From positions 62,001 to 126,000 of the forward strand of contig JADDMT010000067.1 of the NCBI GenBank assembly GCA_021401465.1: a DNA stretch of 64,000 nt, in the 5' to 3' direction. The translations under genes were made by a program, and so were the position numbers. Positions 21,712-31,996 of the stretch are shown one piece after another. Position 1 is the stretch's first letter, and each line of letters opens with the position of its first letter. Source of the stretch: Teratosphaeria epicoccoides (Eukaryota; Ascomycota; Dothideomycetes; Mycosphaerellales; Teratosphaeriaceae). The notes beneath the pieces are model-generated. The model was not told where the DNA came from and ran no database searches. It saw only the letters and a list, made by a program, of their open reading frames with translations.

Positions 21712-23678
21712 TCATCGCAATTCTCCCTTCAACACATCCTCGTACTCCTTGCAAACCCCGTACCAATGTCTCTCGACACATTGTTTGCGCCCCGAATCGG
21801 GCGCACTGCCCTCCCCCGGCTGTGCGGTAGCCGTCGGCGTGGTGCTTCCCACAGTCTTGGCGGGCTGTGCATCCGTTGTGGTCGTGGTCGGATCATTGCA
21901 TCCGAACCAGCCTGGATGCATGCACGTGCTGGTGCTGGTAGGCACGCTGGATGTCGTAGTGATGGTCGGTGCCGGCGCAGCGGTGGTGGTGGTGGTGGCC
22001 AGGGCTGAGCTGCTTGTGGTCGTTGTTGGGTCTTTGCACCCGAACCAGCCTGGTGTCTTACACGTGGCGGTGGATGAGGAAGAGGAGGAGCTGGTGCTCG
22101 TCGTCGGGGCCGAAGTACTCGTTTCGTCTAGGCAGCCCCACCAGCCTGGGGTCTTGCACGTCTCTGTGCGGGTCCGCGTGGAGGTGCTCGTGGATGAGGA
22201 CGCGCGTGAGGTGATGGGTTCAGTTCCGTTGCTCTCGAAGAACTTCCAATTGTAGCAATCTTGACAATCCCGATCCTCTTCACACTCGGGCACGGTGTCG
22301 TACCGCATCAGCACATCTTTGATGACGCTGTTGATCTTGTGCGTGCCGATTCCGACGCGCCAGCCCAGGTCACCGACCGTGTCGTACGTGCACGTCTGTC
22401 CGGTGTGGCACACCCCTTCGAACGCGTATCCTGCGATGGACGGGACACTCGTGGCTCCGTTGGCCGTCCCCATGTAAATCGGATCCGCCGTGTGTCCGAA
22501 GTGATAAATGCCCGTGCCTCGTCGGTTCTGGTGAAGACCGATCCGGTAGCCGGGTGGAGTCGGAAGGCCGAGACGCGAGGCCGCCATGGCGTCTGGGTAG
22601 GCCTCGAAGGTGAGTGTCGGTAAGCCGTAGGTCAGGCCGAGGAGAGACGCGACCACGCCACCCAGGCTGTGCCCGGACAACCAGACGTCCTCCACATCTG
22701 GGTATCGCTCGGTGACGTTGTGATACAGATGGCGGACACTCGTGTAGTAATGGCCTTTGTCACGCAGCGACTTGACAAGACAGGTGCGATTGCAGGTGTA
22801 GGCATCCGAGCTCTTGCAGTCGCACACCTGCTTCCACATGTATGGACCTCCCTGGCCACAGCAACACGAGCCGAAAAGGTTGTCGTTCAACTTATCGTTC
22901 CCCGTGGTATCAGCGCCATCAAACACCGCTGGCGACGTGCCTACAGACCCATCAACAACCCAGGTCAGCTTAGCAAGTCAGAGGCGGAGGTGGCAGGATG
23001 GTCGAACCACCAGGAGGTAGACGTACCCTTGAGGCCGATGACGATGGTCTTGTTGGTCTGGTCGGCGAAGATGTGTCCGCGCAGGCCATCCTGCTGCCAG
23101 CCGAAGTCGTCGGTGTAGTTGAAGCCGCCTTTGACATCCTTCCATTCGCGGCCGAGGTGGTCTTCGACGTATGCGTTTGACGCGATCTTGGCAAAGGTCA
23201 GGACGGTGTGCTTGTGGGAGATGTCGGGGCCCAAGATGTCGTCGTCGGTCCAGGCGTCGGATGGCAGAGTGGCCGCTTCGCCATAGGTGTCTGCGTGGTC
23301 GAGCAGTCGATCGATGTCGGTGGGGGTGCGATGGGCCAGGCGCTGGATGTTGACGGTCGTGGCTCTGGCCGACAGCTTCTCCGCCTTCCCATACGGTGGG
23401 CCAGCATCATCGCTGACTGTGAGACGGGCCTCGGGCGGGACATCGAGGTATCGGTGGAGGTGTGGGTATTGGTGGGCGCCGTGATGGTAGATGTGCCGGA
23501 GCGTCAACACTCTCTCTGCCCCACCTTGCGGGCGCGTTGCCTTCCCTCGACCGGAGTGATGGTTGTCTGGTGTGGGTGGTGGGATGACGGGGAGGCGGTT
23601 CTGGTCGGGTGGTCGAGCTGCGTGGGCCAGGCGCGGCAGCAGCAAGAGACCGAGCAGCAGGAGAGCGTCGGCGAGCAT
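21712..23678 (-). CDS. ATG15: Autophagic/vacuolar lipase Atg15
   Basis: Membrane-anchored phospholipase delivered to the vacuole, where it breaks down autophagic and Cvt bodies. Exons 23678..23027 and 22940..21712 (86-nt intron with GTACGT donor and TAG acceptor) encode 626 aa. The N-terminus (ADALLLLGLLLLPRLAHAA) is the signal-anchor. The class-3 lipase domain includes VIGLKGTSPAVFDGADTTGN, a Cys-rich CCCGQGG loop and the nucleophile elbow GHSLGG; downstream Asp and His candidates (HTADPIYMG, GIGTHKIN) are present. The C-terminal tail is Ser/Thr-rich with three C-PGW-x-GC repeats and a final CVERHWYGVC. I took the ATG at 23678; the frame is open slightly further but lacks an ATG. Confidence 0.95.
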
Positions 23679-24047
23679 CGTCACGTGGGGGAGAGATGGA
23701 GAAGCATCGCATAGATTGTGTCAATAGAGCGAATAATAATGATGGATATGTGGGAGAGGGAGGGGGGGGAGTATGTATGTGTGTGTGTGTGTGTGTGTCA
23801 GAGAGAGAGTGTGTGTGAGAGAAAGAGAGAGTGAGAGAAAGAGAGAGTGAGAGAGAGAGAGTGTGTGTGTGTCACCAGGCGTCCTCTTCTCTGTAGTGTC
23901 GCATGTGACAGAACCACCGTCGTTGTTGATGATTGGCTCCACCGCTGTCCCGCATGATGCAGATCTGCACCGCCGAAGCTCAACTAGAACCACCTACACA
24001 TCACCACATTACACGAGACGCGCTACTACTGCACATCTCCCACAACC
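23679..24047. promoter_or_regulatory. Divergent promoter of ATG15 and the VPS9-domain gene
   Basis: 369 bp between two start codons. The middle (23772..23872) is a compound dinucleotide repeat, (GT)n then (GA)n with interruptions then (GT)n. GA/CT-rich tracts are common in fungal promoters, so it may be functional. Confidence 0.6.
23772..23872 (+). repeat. (GT)n/(GA)n compound microsatellite
   Basis: Directly visible alternation of GT and GA dinucleotide runs, about 100 bp. Confidence 0.95.
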
Positions 24048-26411
24048 ATGCCCGCGCCTCCATTGCATGTCTCGAGCAGCTTCACCAGGATGCCCGAGTC
24101 TCCTTCCCTCACCACCACCACCACCCCCACCACCACCACCACCTTCCCTCCGAGACACATACACGCGTCCCCGGCAATGGCTGGCCAGAAGGGAGATGTG
24201 TTTGAAAGCCCGGAGGGAGAGGAAGCGGATGCGGAAGCAGAAGCACAAGCACAAGCAGAAGAAGCACAAGAAGAAGAAGAGCCGCGCGCGTCCTCGCCGC
24301 CAGAGCTCAAGTCGCCCAATACATTCGACGAGCTGCCGATCGAGATCCGGAGCTTGACGGAACGCTTCATCGACGGCTTGAGCGCCAAGGTCCACGACAA
24401 GCCCGTCACCGCCGACACCCTGTCCGCGCTGTTCCAGAACTTCTACGAACGCGCTGCGGCCCATATCGCCACCCACATCGCGTCCGTGGCTTCGAGGATC
24501 GGCCGCGAGAACAACTCACCGGCGCCGAACAATGCGGTGGGCAGGAGACGAGCGGGCTCGGGGACCAGGAAGAAGAGGAGCGAGAGCCGTGAGAGCAGCG
24601 GTGGTGAGATGCTGACCCCCGCAGAAGTGGCAGAGAGGAGAAAAGCGAGGAGGCTGCTCGAGCGGAAGCGGATCGCCTTGGAAGAGGCGGTGGAGCGCGC
24701 CACGTGTGAGAAGGTCTACGACAAGATCTACCGACACAAGAGCACCGAAGATGAGGCCCGGGACGAGAAGCTCAGGTCGCGCACCGCAGCACTGTGTGTG
24801 GTCGGCATCGGCCTGAAAGAGCTGCACGTGGACTCCGACCCTGCACACGAGGCGGTACGAAAGATCGCCCAAGAGAAGGAAGACGAGATCTACGCCTCTT
24901 TGGCCGACGCCAGGGAGGCTCTGCAGAGGATGAGTGATGAGCACTATCCGGCGGGAAAGCTGCATCACTTGACAGCTGCCCACAAGAGCATTGTGGACAC
25001 CCTGAGTCAGCTGTTCCCATCTTCATCATCCGCCGATGAGATCTTGCCGACGCTCATCTACACGCTGATCACAAGTCCGCCGGAAGGCATCAACGTGGTC
25101 AGCAACCTGAACTTCATCCAACGCTTCCGGACAACGTCCAAGGTGGACGGTGAAGCTGCCTACTGCCTGGTCAACTTGGAAGCCGCCATTTCATTCCTAG
25201 AAACGGTCGATCTGTCATCCCTGCGAGCCGATGAGCTTCCCTCAGGTCCTCCAAAGTCTCCGAATAGAACCGTCACACCAATGTCCGGCGACAGGGAAAA
25301 GTTGGCGCCGACGTCAGCCGAGCAGCCCGATCCGGTCAAGCCCACACCATCTTCTCCAACCTCAGCGATGGCAAGCGACACGGCAAGCAGTCAGGATGAT
25401 GCAGCCAAGAGTCTTCCTTCTCCACGCACACCGACGTCCGTGTCTTCAAGACCGACGATGCATCAGCGCAGACTCTCATCGCTCGTGCAGCAACAAGCCG
25501 ACCGTATTGAAGCGGGTCGAGAGGAAATCCTGAAAACCGCCGACAAGATCTACGACAGTATCAATGGCACGCTCGAGAACAGTCTGCAATTCGTCTTTGG
25601 CCGCTTCAAAGAGCAAGCAGCCGGCGACTCCCCACTGCCGAAGACACTAGCAGAGGCGAGACGACTGGTCAACTCGAGCGAGCTTGATGCTGAGGACAAT
25701 CTCTCGGCCTCCGGGCGCAGCAGTCCGGCCCTCGACGACCCTCTCAGCGCCAAGAGTGAGAGCAATAAGCTGCTCGAGCAATTGATCGGAGGCCGCAAAC
25801 CGCTTCGCGAACGCAGTGTGGATAGCACCCGCTCGGGTGGCAGCGGTAAGCGCGTGGCCTTTGAAACGATAGCCAATAGCGTCCGGGAGAGAGAAAAGGA
25901 AAGGGAGGGCAAGTCCAAAGATGACAGCCCGGCCACAACTCCCGCGGCCGGCCCCGGAGCACAAGCGCAAACCCTCTTCCACGCCATCAACCCTCTCAAC
26001 AAATTCGCCATGCCCTCCTTCGCCACCCGTTTCGGCCGCTCCAGTAGCGCCAGCAGCGCCCCCGCCATGACCCCGGGCCTCCAGGGCCTCCAGACCAGCC
26101 CCAGCGTGGACAGGAAGCTGGCAGATATCGTCGAGTCTCCTCGTCCAAGCATGGAGAGCCACGCGCCGGCATCGTCGACGGGCGAGGCGTGTCCGGCGCT
26201 GGAGAAGCAGCAGACGGTGGACGGTACGGTGGGGGATGGCGAGGAGATGAACGCGCGGGAGGCGCTGGCGGAACTGAGGCGGGTGAAGCCGCCGAGGAAG
26301 AGGTTCTTGGAGGTCAAGGGCGCGGGAGAATTGAGAATCGCCGAGGTCGAGGACTTGTTGGCGGAGTATAGGAGGCTGGCTAAGGCGATCGGGGAGGCGG
26401 TGGCGTTGTAG
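24048..26411 (+). CDS. VPS9-domain protein, predicted Rab5-family GEF (Muk1-like)
   Basis: Predicted guanine nucleotide exchange factor for endosomal Rab5-type GTPases. Single exon, 787 aa. After a Thr-rich leader and an acidic Glu/Ala run comes a helical segment (FDELPIEIRSLTERFIDGL), a basic helix and then the VPS9 domain at about 290-385: DEILPTLIYTLITSP and INVVSNLNFIQRFR with AAYCLVNLEAAISFLE at its end. In the family the first segment contains the catalytic Asp. The rest is Ser/Pro-rich, with a short helical C-terminus (ELRIAEVEDLLAEYRRLAKA). The leader is made of ACC repeats, so translation could also start at the ATG at 24177 (MAGQKGD). Muk1-like rather than Vps9-like because no CUE domain is seen. 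Confidence 0.85.
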   Translation: MPAPPLHVSSSFTRMPESPSLTTTTTPTTTTTFPPRHIHASPAMAGQKGDVFESPEGEEADAEAEAQAQAEEAQEEEEPRASSPPELKSPNTFDELPIEIRSLTERFIDGLSAKVHDKPVTADTLSALFQNFYERAAAHIATHIASVASRIGRENNSPAPNNAVGRRRAGSGTRKKRSESRESSGGEMLTPAEVAERRKARRLLERKRIALEEAVERATCEKVYDKIYRHKSTEDEARDEKLRSRTAALCVVGIGLKELHVDSDPAHEAVRKIAQEKEDEIYASLADAREALQRMSDEHYPAGKLHHLTAAHKSIVDTLSQLFPSSSSADEILPTLIYTLITSPPEGINVVSNLNFIQRFRTTSKVDGEAAYCLVNLEAAISFLETVDLSSLRADELPSGPPKSPNRTVTPMSGDREKLAPTSAEQPDPVKPTPSSPTSAMASDTASSQDDAAKSLPSPRTPTSVSSRPTMHQRRLSSLVQQQADRIEAGREEILKTADKIYDSINGTLENSLQFVFGRFKEQAAGDSPLPKTLAEARRLVNSSELDAEDNLSASGRSSPALDDPLSAKSESNKLLEQLIGGRKPLRERSVDSTRSGGSGKRVAFETIANSVREREKEREGKSKDDSPATTPAAGPGAQAQTLFHAINPLNKFAMPSFATRFGRSSSASSAPAMTPGLQGLQTSPSVDRKLADIVESPRPSMESHAPASSTGEACPALEKQQTVDGTVGDGEEMNAREALAELRRVKPPRKRFLEVKGAGELRIAEVEDLLAEYRRLAKAIGEAVAL

Positions 26412-27209
26412 GCGTTGGCGCTTCTTGCGGGACGTAGAGTTGGAAAGGCACGTTGCGATGCAAAAGATCTTTTTCTTTTTTTCGACACCCTTGGTTCCAA
26501 TTTCTCTCCTTTGGTGATTCCTCGTTGCCTTCTCGCTCGCCGGCCGTTCCCCTGCCTATGCCTGCACCTGCTTGCTTGCTTGCTTGCTTGCCTGCCCAAC
26601 AGCGAAATCAATCGACCGAAGACTACACCGCCAGGAACCGCCCCTCGAGGTGGAGGCTTGTGTTGTTGTTGGAGGAGGGGAGGAGGACGATAAAAGGAAG
26701 CAGGTGTGCGCTGGGCGGGGAGGATGAGGGAAGGAGAGTCGTGGGTTGCTTTTTGTTGGGGAGGGGGTGTGGGTATATCATTTTCACTTGCAAGTCAAGA
26801 ATTTCATTCTTGCTGGTCGAGAGGGGCTGGGTTGGTATGGAAGGACTGTTCGAGAGTCATCTGGGTGGGATTTGGGAGCTGGGAGCTTAGGGATCTGGCA
26901 CGGGCATCCCGCCTGCCACTGTCAGTCGGCAAGTGCGGCTCGCGGAGAGTGCTGCGCGCAGCAGTAGTGGGTGGATTGTATGCAGGCACACACGCCGTTG
27001 ATGTCGGCGGCAGACACGTACTCTGCCCTACCAAGTATTATGTATGGTGCGAGGTAATAATGTGAAGAATGCGCCAGACTCGCTTTGAAAAAGCCTCCCT
27101 TGTCAACCATGCATGCAACGCAATCCGCGCACCGTACTGGAAGAAGGCGCCCGTTACAAGGACGACCTAGTGCTCCTAGCGCACCGCACCGAGATTGACC
27201 GCCATGCAG
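26412..27209. other. Convergent 3' intergenic region
   Basis: About 800 bp between the 3' ends of the VPS9-domain gene and the AGC kinase gene. Contains a short GCTT repeat near 26570-26590. No gene recognised. Confidence 0.6.
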
Positions 27210-28898
27210 TCAAACCGCCAAAGCAAACCCATCCGCCTCCAGCAGGCTACTCGGCGCGACAAAGCTAAACCCACCAAATGGATTGTTCTCCTCCGCCGCG
27301 ATCCTAGCCGCATTGGCATCGGCCATGAGCTGATCGAAATCCTCGCTCCCGCGCGCTATCACCGGACTCATGGGCAAATCGGTAAACTCCTTCGAGAAGT
27401 TCTCCGCAAGTTCCGGATCTGTGATGATCGGCTGAATCGGTGGCTCCATCTCACGGCGCTCCAGCTTGCGCCAATCGATCTTGCGGAAGAACCGATGAGT
27501 CTTCATTACCTTCAGATCCTTCGACGATGTGCCGCCTAGACGCTTGTTCGGTTCTTTCCGCAGAAGACGCGTGAGCAGATCTTTGGCGTCTGGTCCGAGG
27601 AAGTACGGGAGCTGCAATTTCTGCTTGAGGATGTTCTGCTGGATCTTGGCGTGGTTGTTGCCTCCAAACGGCGGGCTTCCAGTAAGCAAGTCGAAGCCGA
27701 TAGCTCCAAGACTCCACCAGTCGACTGTAAAGTCATAGCCCTCGCCTTTGATGACTTCAGGGGCCATGTACTCGATAGTGCCAAGGACAGAATTGGCACG
27801 CGAGCCGCCTTCTGCTTCCTCGAGTGCGACTTTCGACAGACCGAAGTCGGTGAGAAGCAAATGACCCTCGGAGTCGAGCAGGCAGTTCTCAGGCTTGAGG
27901 TCACGGTAAATGACACAGACGTTTTGATGCAGGTGCTCAAGAGCCAGGACTATCTCGGCCATGTAGAAGGCGGCCACGTCTTCTGTAAACATGCGCTCCA
28001 TGGCCAAGTGATGGAAGAGCTCGCCTCCTTGCGCGTACTCAAGGATCAGATACAGCTTTTCGTGGTCCTGGAAGGCGTAGAAGAGCTTGACGACAAAAGG
28101 ATGGCGATTGACGGACTCCAGAATAGCGCGCTCAGTTCGAGTCTGTTCTATGAGACGCTTGTGCACGGTCAGACTGGCCTTCTTGAATTGCTTCTGAGCA
28201 TACAAACGGCCGCTGGCTTGCTGACGCACAAGATGCACGGTGCCGAACGCACCTTTGCCCAAGCAGCGCAAGGGCTCGAAGTCCTTAGCGCACATTTTTC
28301 GGCACAGAGACTTGGACCGTAAGCCGCCCTCGACAGCGTGGGACGCGAGGATTGGTGGTGTGGGCGTGGTGCCATCAGCGTCTGGGCTGACGAAGTCCTG
28401 GTCGAGGGGCACGTCGTAGGTCTCCATCTCTGTTCTATCACCCTCACTGCCGCCTCTCGAAGACATATTGCTGTCGCACGCAGATTGGGTATTGGAAATG
28501 ACACGTGCAAGACTTGGACGATGCTCTTCAGAGTCCAGATTGAGTGCGTCTAAACGGGCTTTCAATGTGCTGATCCCGCTCGTCGCCGGGCCTAGCGCAG
28601 GACTTCCGGTAGCCCTCAGCATGGGTGTACTCGTGGAGGACTCTTCCCCGCCAGACGTGACAGGCGTCTCAAAGCCTTTGATCACCTTGACCGCTGGAGC
28701 AGCGGGTGGCATCCCCCTTTTTTTGTTCTTCTTGCGCTTCCTTGCCTTTTCCTTGATCGCTGCATGGTCGAGCTTAGGGGTGGGCTCTGGCTCGGATATG
28801 GTCGCGTCTGCTACAGGCCTGCGGGCAGGCGATGCAATGTTGATGGGAGGTGAGCGCTGAACGTCCAGCATAGGAAATGGCACGTCCATAGCTGGCAT
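27210..28898 (-). CDS. AGC-family Ser/Thr protein kinase, S6K-like (fungal Psk1 type)
   Basis: Predicted growth/nutrient kinase of the ribosomal S6 kinase branch, likely downstream of TOR and PDK1-type kinases. Single exon, 562 aa. An N-terminal Lys/Arg cluster (KARKRKKNKKRG, about 51-62) could be a nuclear signal. The kinase domain starts near 207: glycine loop GKGAFG, ATP-binding Lys in YAQKQFKK, catalytic loop YRDLKPEN, DFGLSK, activation loop NSVLGTIEYMAPE with a Ser at the PDK1 site, and WWSLGAIGFDLL. After the AGC tail (FTDLPMSPV turn motif) comes the hydrophobic motif FGGFSF, with Ser as the phospho-acceptor. All catalytic residues are intact. The exact orthologue (Psk1 or Sck-like) needs a phylogeny. 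Confidence 0.9.
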   Translation of the reverse strand: MPAMDVPFPMLDVQRSPPINIASPARRPVADATISEPEPTPKLDHAAIKEKARKRKKNKKRGMPPAAPAVKVIKGFETPVTSGGEESSTSTPMLRATGSPALGPATSGISTLKARLDALNLDSEEHRPSLARVISNTQSACDSNMSSRGGSEGDRTEMETYDVPLDQDFVSPDADGTTPTPPILASHAVEGGLRSKSLCRKMCAKDFEPLRCLGKGAFGTVHLVRQQASGRLYAQKQFKKASLTVHKRLIEQTRTERAILESVNRHPFVVKLFYAFQDHEKLYLILEYAQGGELFHHLAMERMFTEDVAAFYMAEIVLALEHLHQNVCVIYRDLKPENCLLDSEGHLLLTDFGLSKVALEEAEGGSRANSVLGTIEYMAPEVIKGEGYDFTVDWWSLGAIGFDLLTGSPPFGGNNHAKIQQNILKQKLQLPYFLGPDAKDLLTRLLRKEPNKRLGGTSSKDLKVMKTHRFFRKIDWRKLERREMEPPIQPIITDPELAENFSKEFTDLPMSPVIARGSEDFDQLMADANAARIAAEENNPFGGFSFVAPSSLLEADGFALAV

Positions 28899-30302
28899 TG
28901 CGGTTTAACTTATTCCTGGTGTACCGTGAATGGTTTCGCCCACGTCCTTTAGCGCGGGCCTACCACCTGTAGCCAGTCCAACAGCGCGAAGCTGGAGTCC
29001 GTACGTGAGAGACCCGCTGCGCCCCCGAGGACGATTGCGCCTGCGTGGCTTGCAGCGCGGGAGGAAAGGACGTTGACGGCGGTGCTGTTGTATGAACCCA
29101 TAGATGGTTTATGCGTGCTGTCGTAGAGAGAATCGGTCGCGTGAATGAGGGGTGTTCAGGTGGCTGCCTGACGAGTTACGCTGTTATTGAATGTGTGGTC
29201 GTGATCACGTTGTCGCTGTGTTAAAAGAACTGGTCGCGAACAGAGCCGCACTCTAAGCTTCGGCGCCTTGGCAGATCGCCACCGCCTAGAACTAATTAAG
29301 ATAATCTTGGATGCATGTCAAATATGCGCATACAGTGCGAGCACAGTAATAACAGAACAGATGTGCATTTGCAGCATCGAGGCATTGCCTTCATGTTGAG
29401 AACTTCCAAGCAGCTCGCGGTCGTTTCATCGATTCAATTAGTAATTAATAATAACTACGCATTCTAGGTCATCGACATCTCAACGGCATCGGTCGCATGC
29501 CAAACTCGGCTTTCCCAAACACAACAAGCACGGATGTCTCTACTGACGGATGTCCTGCTTCAACCAGCGACCGCGGGGTCCAGGGAACCGTCCACATCCT
29601 GCCTCGACCAAGCGCGATGTTCCGCGAAGGTATCACGGATCCTCCGGTCACTGTCAACGTCCAAGTGCAGAGTAGGACGGCACCGTTCAAGGGGCTCACA
29701 GTCAAGCTTTTCACATCTTCAACGACAGACCCTTGGTCGGACAGCTTGCCAATCAATTTTCCACACTGAATCGGAATGTCCTGCCTGACTCGCGTTCATC
29801 TCGTCTTTCATGTGTTGACTTACCACCTGAAGCCTCTCACACGGAGGTCTCGGCCTGACGCTCTGGACTCAGCCACTGAGATCCGTAGCAACCGAGCCGT
29901 TCCTTGCCGGAGGCCAGATTTGAGATACTTGAGAAGCCATGAGGTATCTCAAAATGGCGTCTTCGGGGTGTTGTGGCGTCTTCATGGTGTTGTGGCGTCT
30001 TCGTGGTGTTGACGGAGAGAAGCAGGACCGCATAGTTGTAGCAATCAGAATAATGAGGGGCGAAGAATGCCTCCTGTGGAACTATGTCAGAAGGAGGATA
30101 ACTGGGTAACGTAGCAAGCGCGATTTGTGCGCGTGGCAACATGTGGCGACGTCAGTGGGGTAAGAGCGGCTGCCCTTACGTGGTGCCTGGAGTAAGGCAG
30201 CATACAAAAGTTCTTTCTCGGTCACTGACCTTTTGCGCTGCTTCATCCACATCACCCTCGAACTGAACCAACATCCAACCCACCACTTGTCAAATTCCAA
30301 CA
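28899..30302. other. Divergent intergenic region with a possible small frame and a tandem repeat
   Basis: 1.4 kb between the kinase and VIP1 starts. A 90-codon plus-strand frame at 29497..29769 (with VQGTVHILPRPS and PVTVNVQVQS) overlaps a 95-codon minus-strand frame; neither is supported. A 19-bp tandem repeat is listed separately. Confidence 0.4.
29955..30011 (+). repeat. 19-bp unit repeated three times
   Basis: TGGCGTCTTCxxGGTGTTG-type unit at 29955, 29974 and 29993; the copies differ at two positions. It lies about 300 bp upstream of VIP1. A regulatory role is possible but unproven. Confidence 0.9.
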
Positions 30303-31479
30303 ATGTCGAGCACTGTCCACGTCAAGGGCATCAGCAGCCAGACCTCTGATAAAGAGATAAAAGATTTCTTCTCCTTTTGGCGAGTCCCACCTTAGTGGCA
30401 GGAAACTTGCTCATTGATGACCACGCCATTCTGCAATGGGTAGTTCCTGCATGACCAACACCTGCTAATATCCGTATAGCGGCAAGATCCAAACCCTTTC
30501 TGTAACACCCGAGACCAGCGAGTCCGGATCTTCCCAGTCGGCGACTGTGACCTTCGAGAAGGAAACTGCTGCCAAGACTGCCCTCCTCCTCGATAACACC
30601 CAGCTGGGCCCAGCTCAGGTCCATGTCACCTCAGCCCAGTCACTCGACCAGATCGCCGGCGGTAAGGCCGCAGGCTCTGCAGGAGAGGATGGCGAAATCC
30701 CTCAGGAAGAGAAGCCACGGACGCGAATTGTTGCAGAGTACTTGGCTCACGGCTACGTTCTGAGCGACCAGGTTGTCCAGCGCGCTATTCAGGCTGATCA
30801 GCAGCATGGCATCAGCAGCCGCTTCACCAAGGCGCTGCAAGACTTCGATGGCAAGTACAAGGCCACCGAGCGTGCTCAGGCCGTCGACCAGAAGTACGGC
30901 ATCTCCACCCAGGCCAACAACGCATGGCGTGGTCTCGGCTCGTACTTCGAGAAGGCTGCCAACACGCCGACCGGCCAGAAGCTTCGCGACTTTTACGCTC
31001 AGGGTCAAAAGCAGGTGCTCGATGTCCACAACGAGGCCAAGCACCTTGCGGAGCTCAAGGCTGGCAAGACTGGAAAGGCGGGCGGCCTGCACACTGTCGA
31101 TGGCAATCGCACTGCTTGCAACTGTGCCGGCGTAGCCGGTACTTGCGAGTGTGCGCCCGGTGCATGCGCCTGTGGCAGCTGCCCCAAGAACCCAGATGTC
31201 AAGGTCGGAAAGGCGGGCGGCTTGCACACTGTCGAGGGCGACCGCACTGCCTGCAACTGCGCAGGCGTCGCTGGCACCTGCGAGTGTGCACCTGGTGCTT
31301 GCGCTTGTGGCAGCTGCCCCAAGAACCCAGACGTCCAAACCACGGAGAAGACTGCTGAGCAGGCAGAAATGGAGAAGGTTGGTGGCGAGAAGACCAAGTG
31401 CAACTGCGCTGGCTCGACCGAAGCCTGTCCATGCAAGCCGGGCCAGTGCGCATGCTCTGGATGTGCTAAGGCTTCGTAA
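30303..31479 (+). CDS. VIP1: Vip1-type RRM protein with three metallothionein-like Cys modules
   Basis: 358 aa from exons 30303..30379 and 30480..31479. The N-terminal RRM (VHVKGISSQTSDKEIKDFFS, FCGKIQTLSV, ATVTFE) and the helical middle (RIVAEYLAHGYVLSDQVVQRA, YGISTQANNAW) match fungal Vip1 proteins. The C-terminus carries three Cys modules with the same spacing, C-x-C-x6-C-x-C-x4-C-x-C-x2-C, 21 Cys in all, closely like the pattern of ascomycete copper metallothioneins. Modules 1 and 2 lie in a near-identical 45-residue repeat (31072 onward). The intron (100 nt) needs a GC donor: only TTG|GCGAGT restores the conserved FCGKI frame; a TGCTAAT branch site is present. Function in actin organisation is by family name only; metal binding is inferred. 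Confidence 0.9.
31072..31335 (+). repeat. 135-bp in-frame tandem repeat within VIP1
   Basis: Two near-identical units start at 31072 and 31207. Each encodes GKAGGLHTV, a seven-Cys module and CPKNPDV. Few differences, mostly synonymous or conservative, suggest a fairly recent or homogenised duplication. Confidence 0.9.
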
Positions 31480-31996
31480 GATGTCCATCATCTGCAGGCG
31501 GCAGGAAGTGAGATGGAGAGAGGCGCGATACTGCGAGAATGACGTTTGTACTGCGATTGACAATGCGTTTGCATTGATAACGATGGCATGAGACTGAAGG
31601 TTGTACCGAGGGCGAGAATGCGTTTGGGGTGGACTTTCGTGGCAGGGCGAGACAACTATGATACCAAAATGTTTGTTACTCGGGCAGCTTTGAGCAATGC
31701 GTGACTAAAAAGATACCTGACTTTGTCAGGTACTGATGTTGTTGCCCACTTTCAGTAATGTCGGTTGAACCTGGATCAATTCGATGATCTGATTAAGGCG
31801 TTCACGTGTCTGATGCCATGATCGCTACACGGGGCAGACTCGAAGTCGCGATCAGCCCGCGCTGCGAGTTGACTGTCTGGTCTATTCAAGATTCTTGGTA
31901 TCGCAATGCTCATGCTAGAAGCTTCGACGAGTGGAGTGCCGTAATGCTTCTCGTGAAGCAACATCTACAACACATCTGGATTTTCCATCGAAATCA
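31480..31996. other. Intergenic region
   Basis: 3' region of VIP1 and upstream region of the next gene. Nothing recognised. Confidence 0.5.

Noticed and set aside
25550..26611. 353-codon minus-strand frame
   Set aside because: Antisense shadow of the VPS9-domain gene, Ser/Leu/Arg-rich, no domain.
29469..29769. Overlapping frames on both strands (90 and 95 codons)
   Set aside because: The plus-strand one looks slightly arrestin-like (PVTVNVQVQS) but is too short and unsupported to call.
30640..31563. 307-codon minus-strand frame
   Set aside because: Antisense shadow of VIP1; repetitive Ala/Thr/Leu content mirrors the Cys-module repeat.
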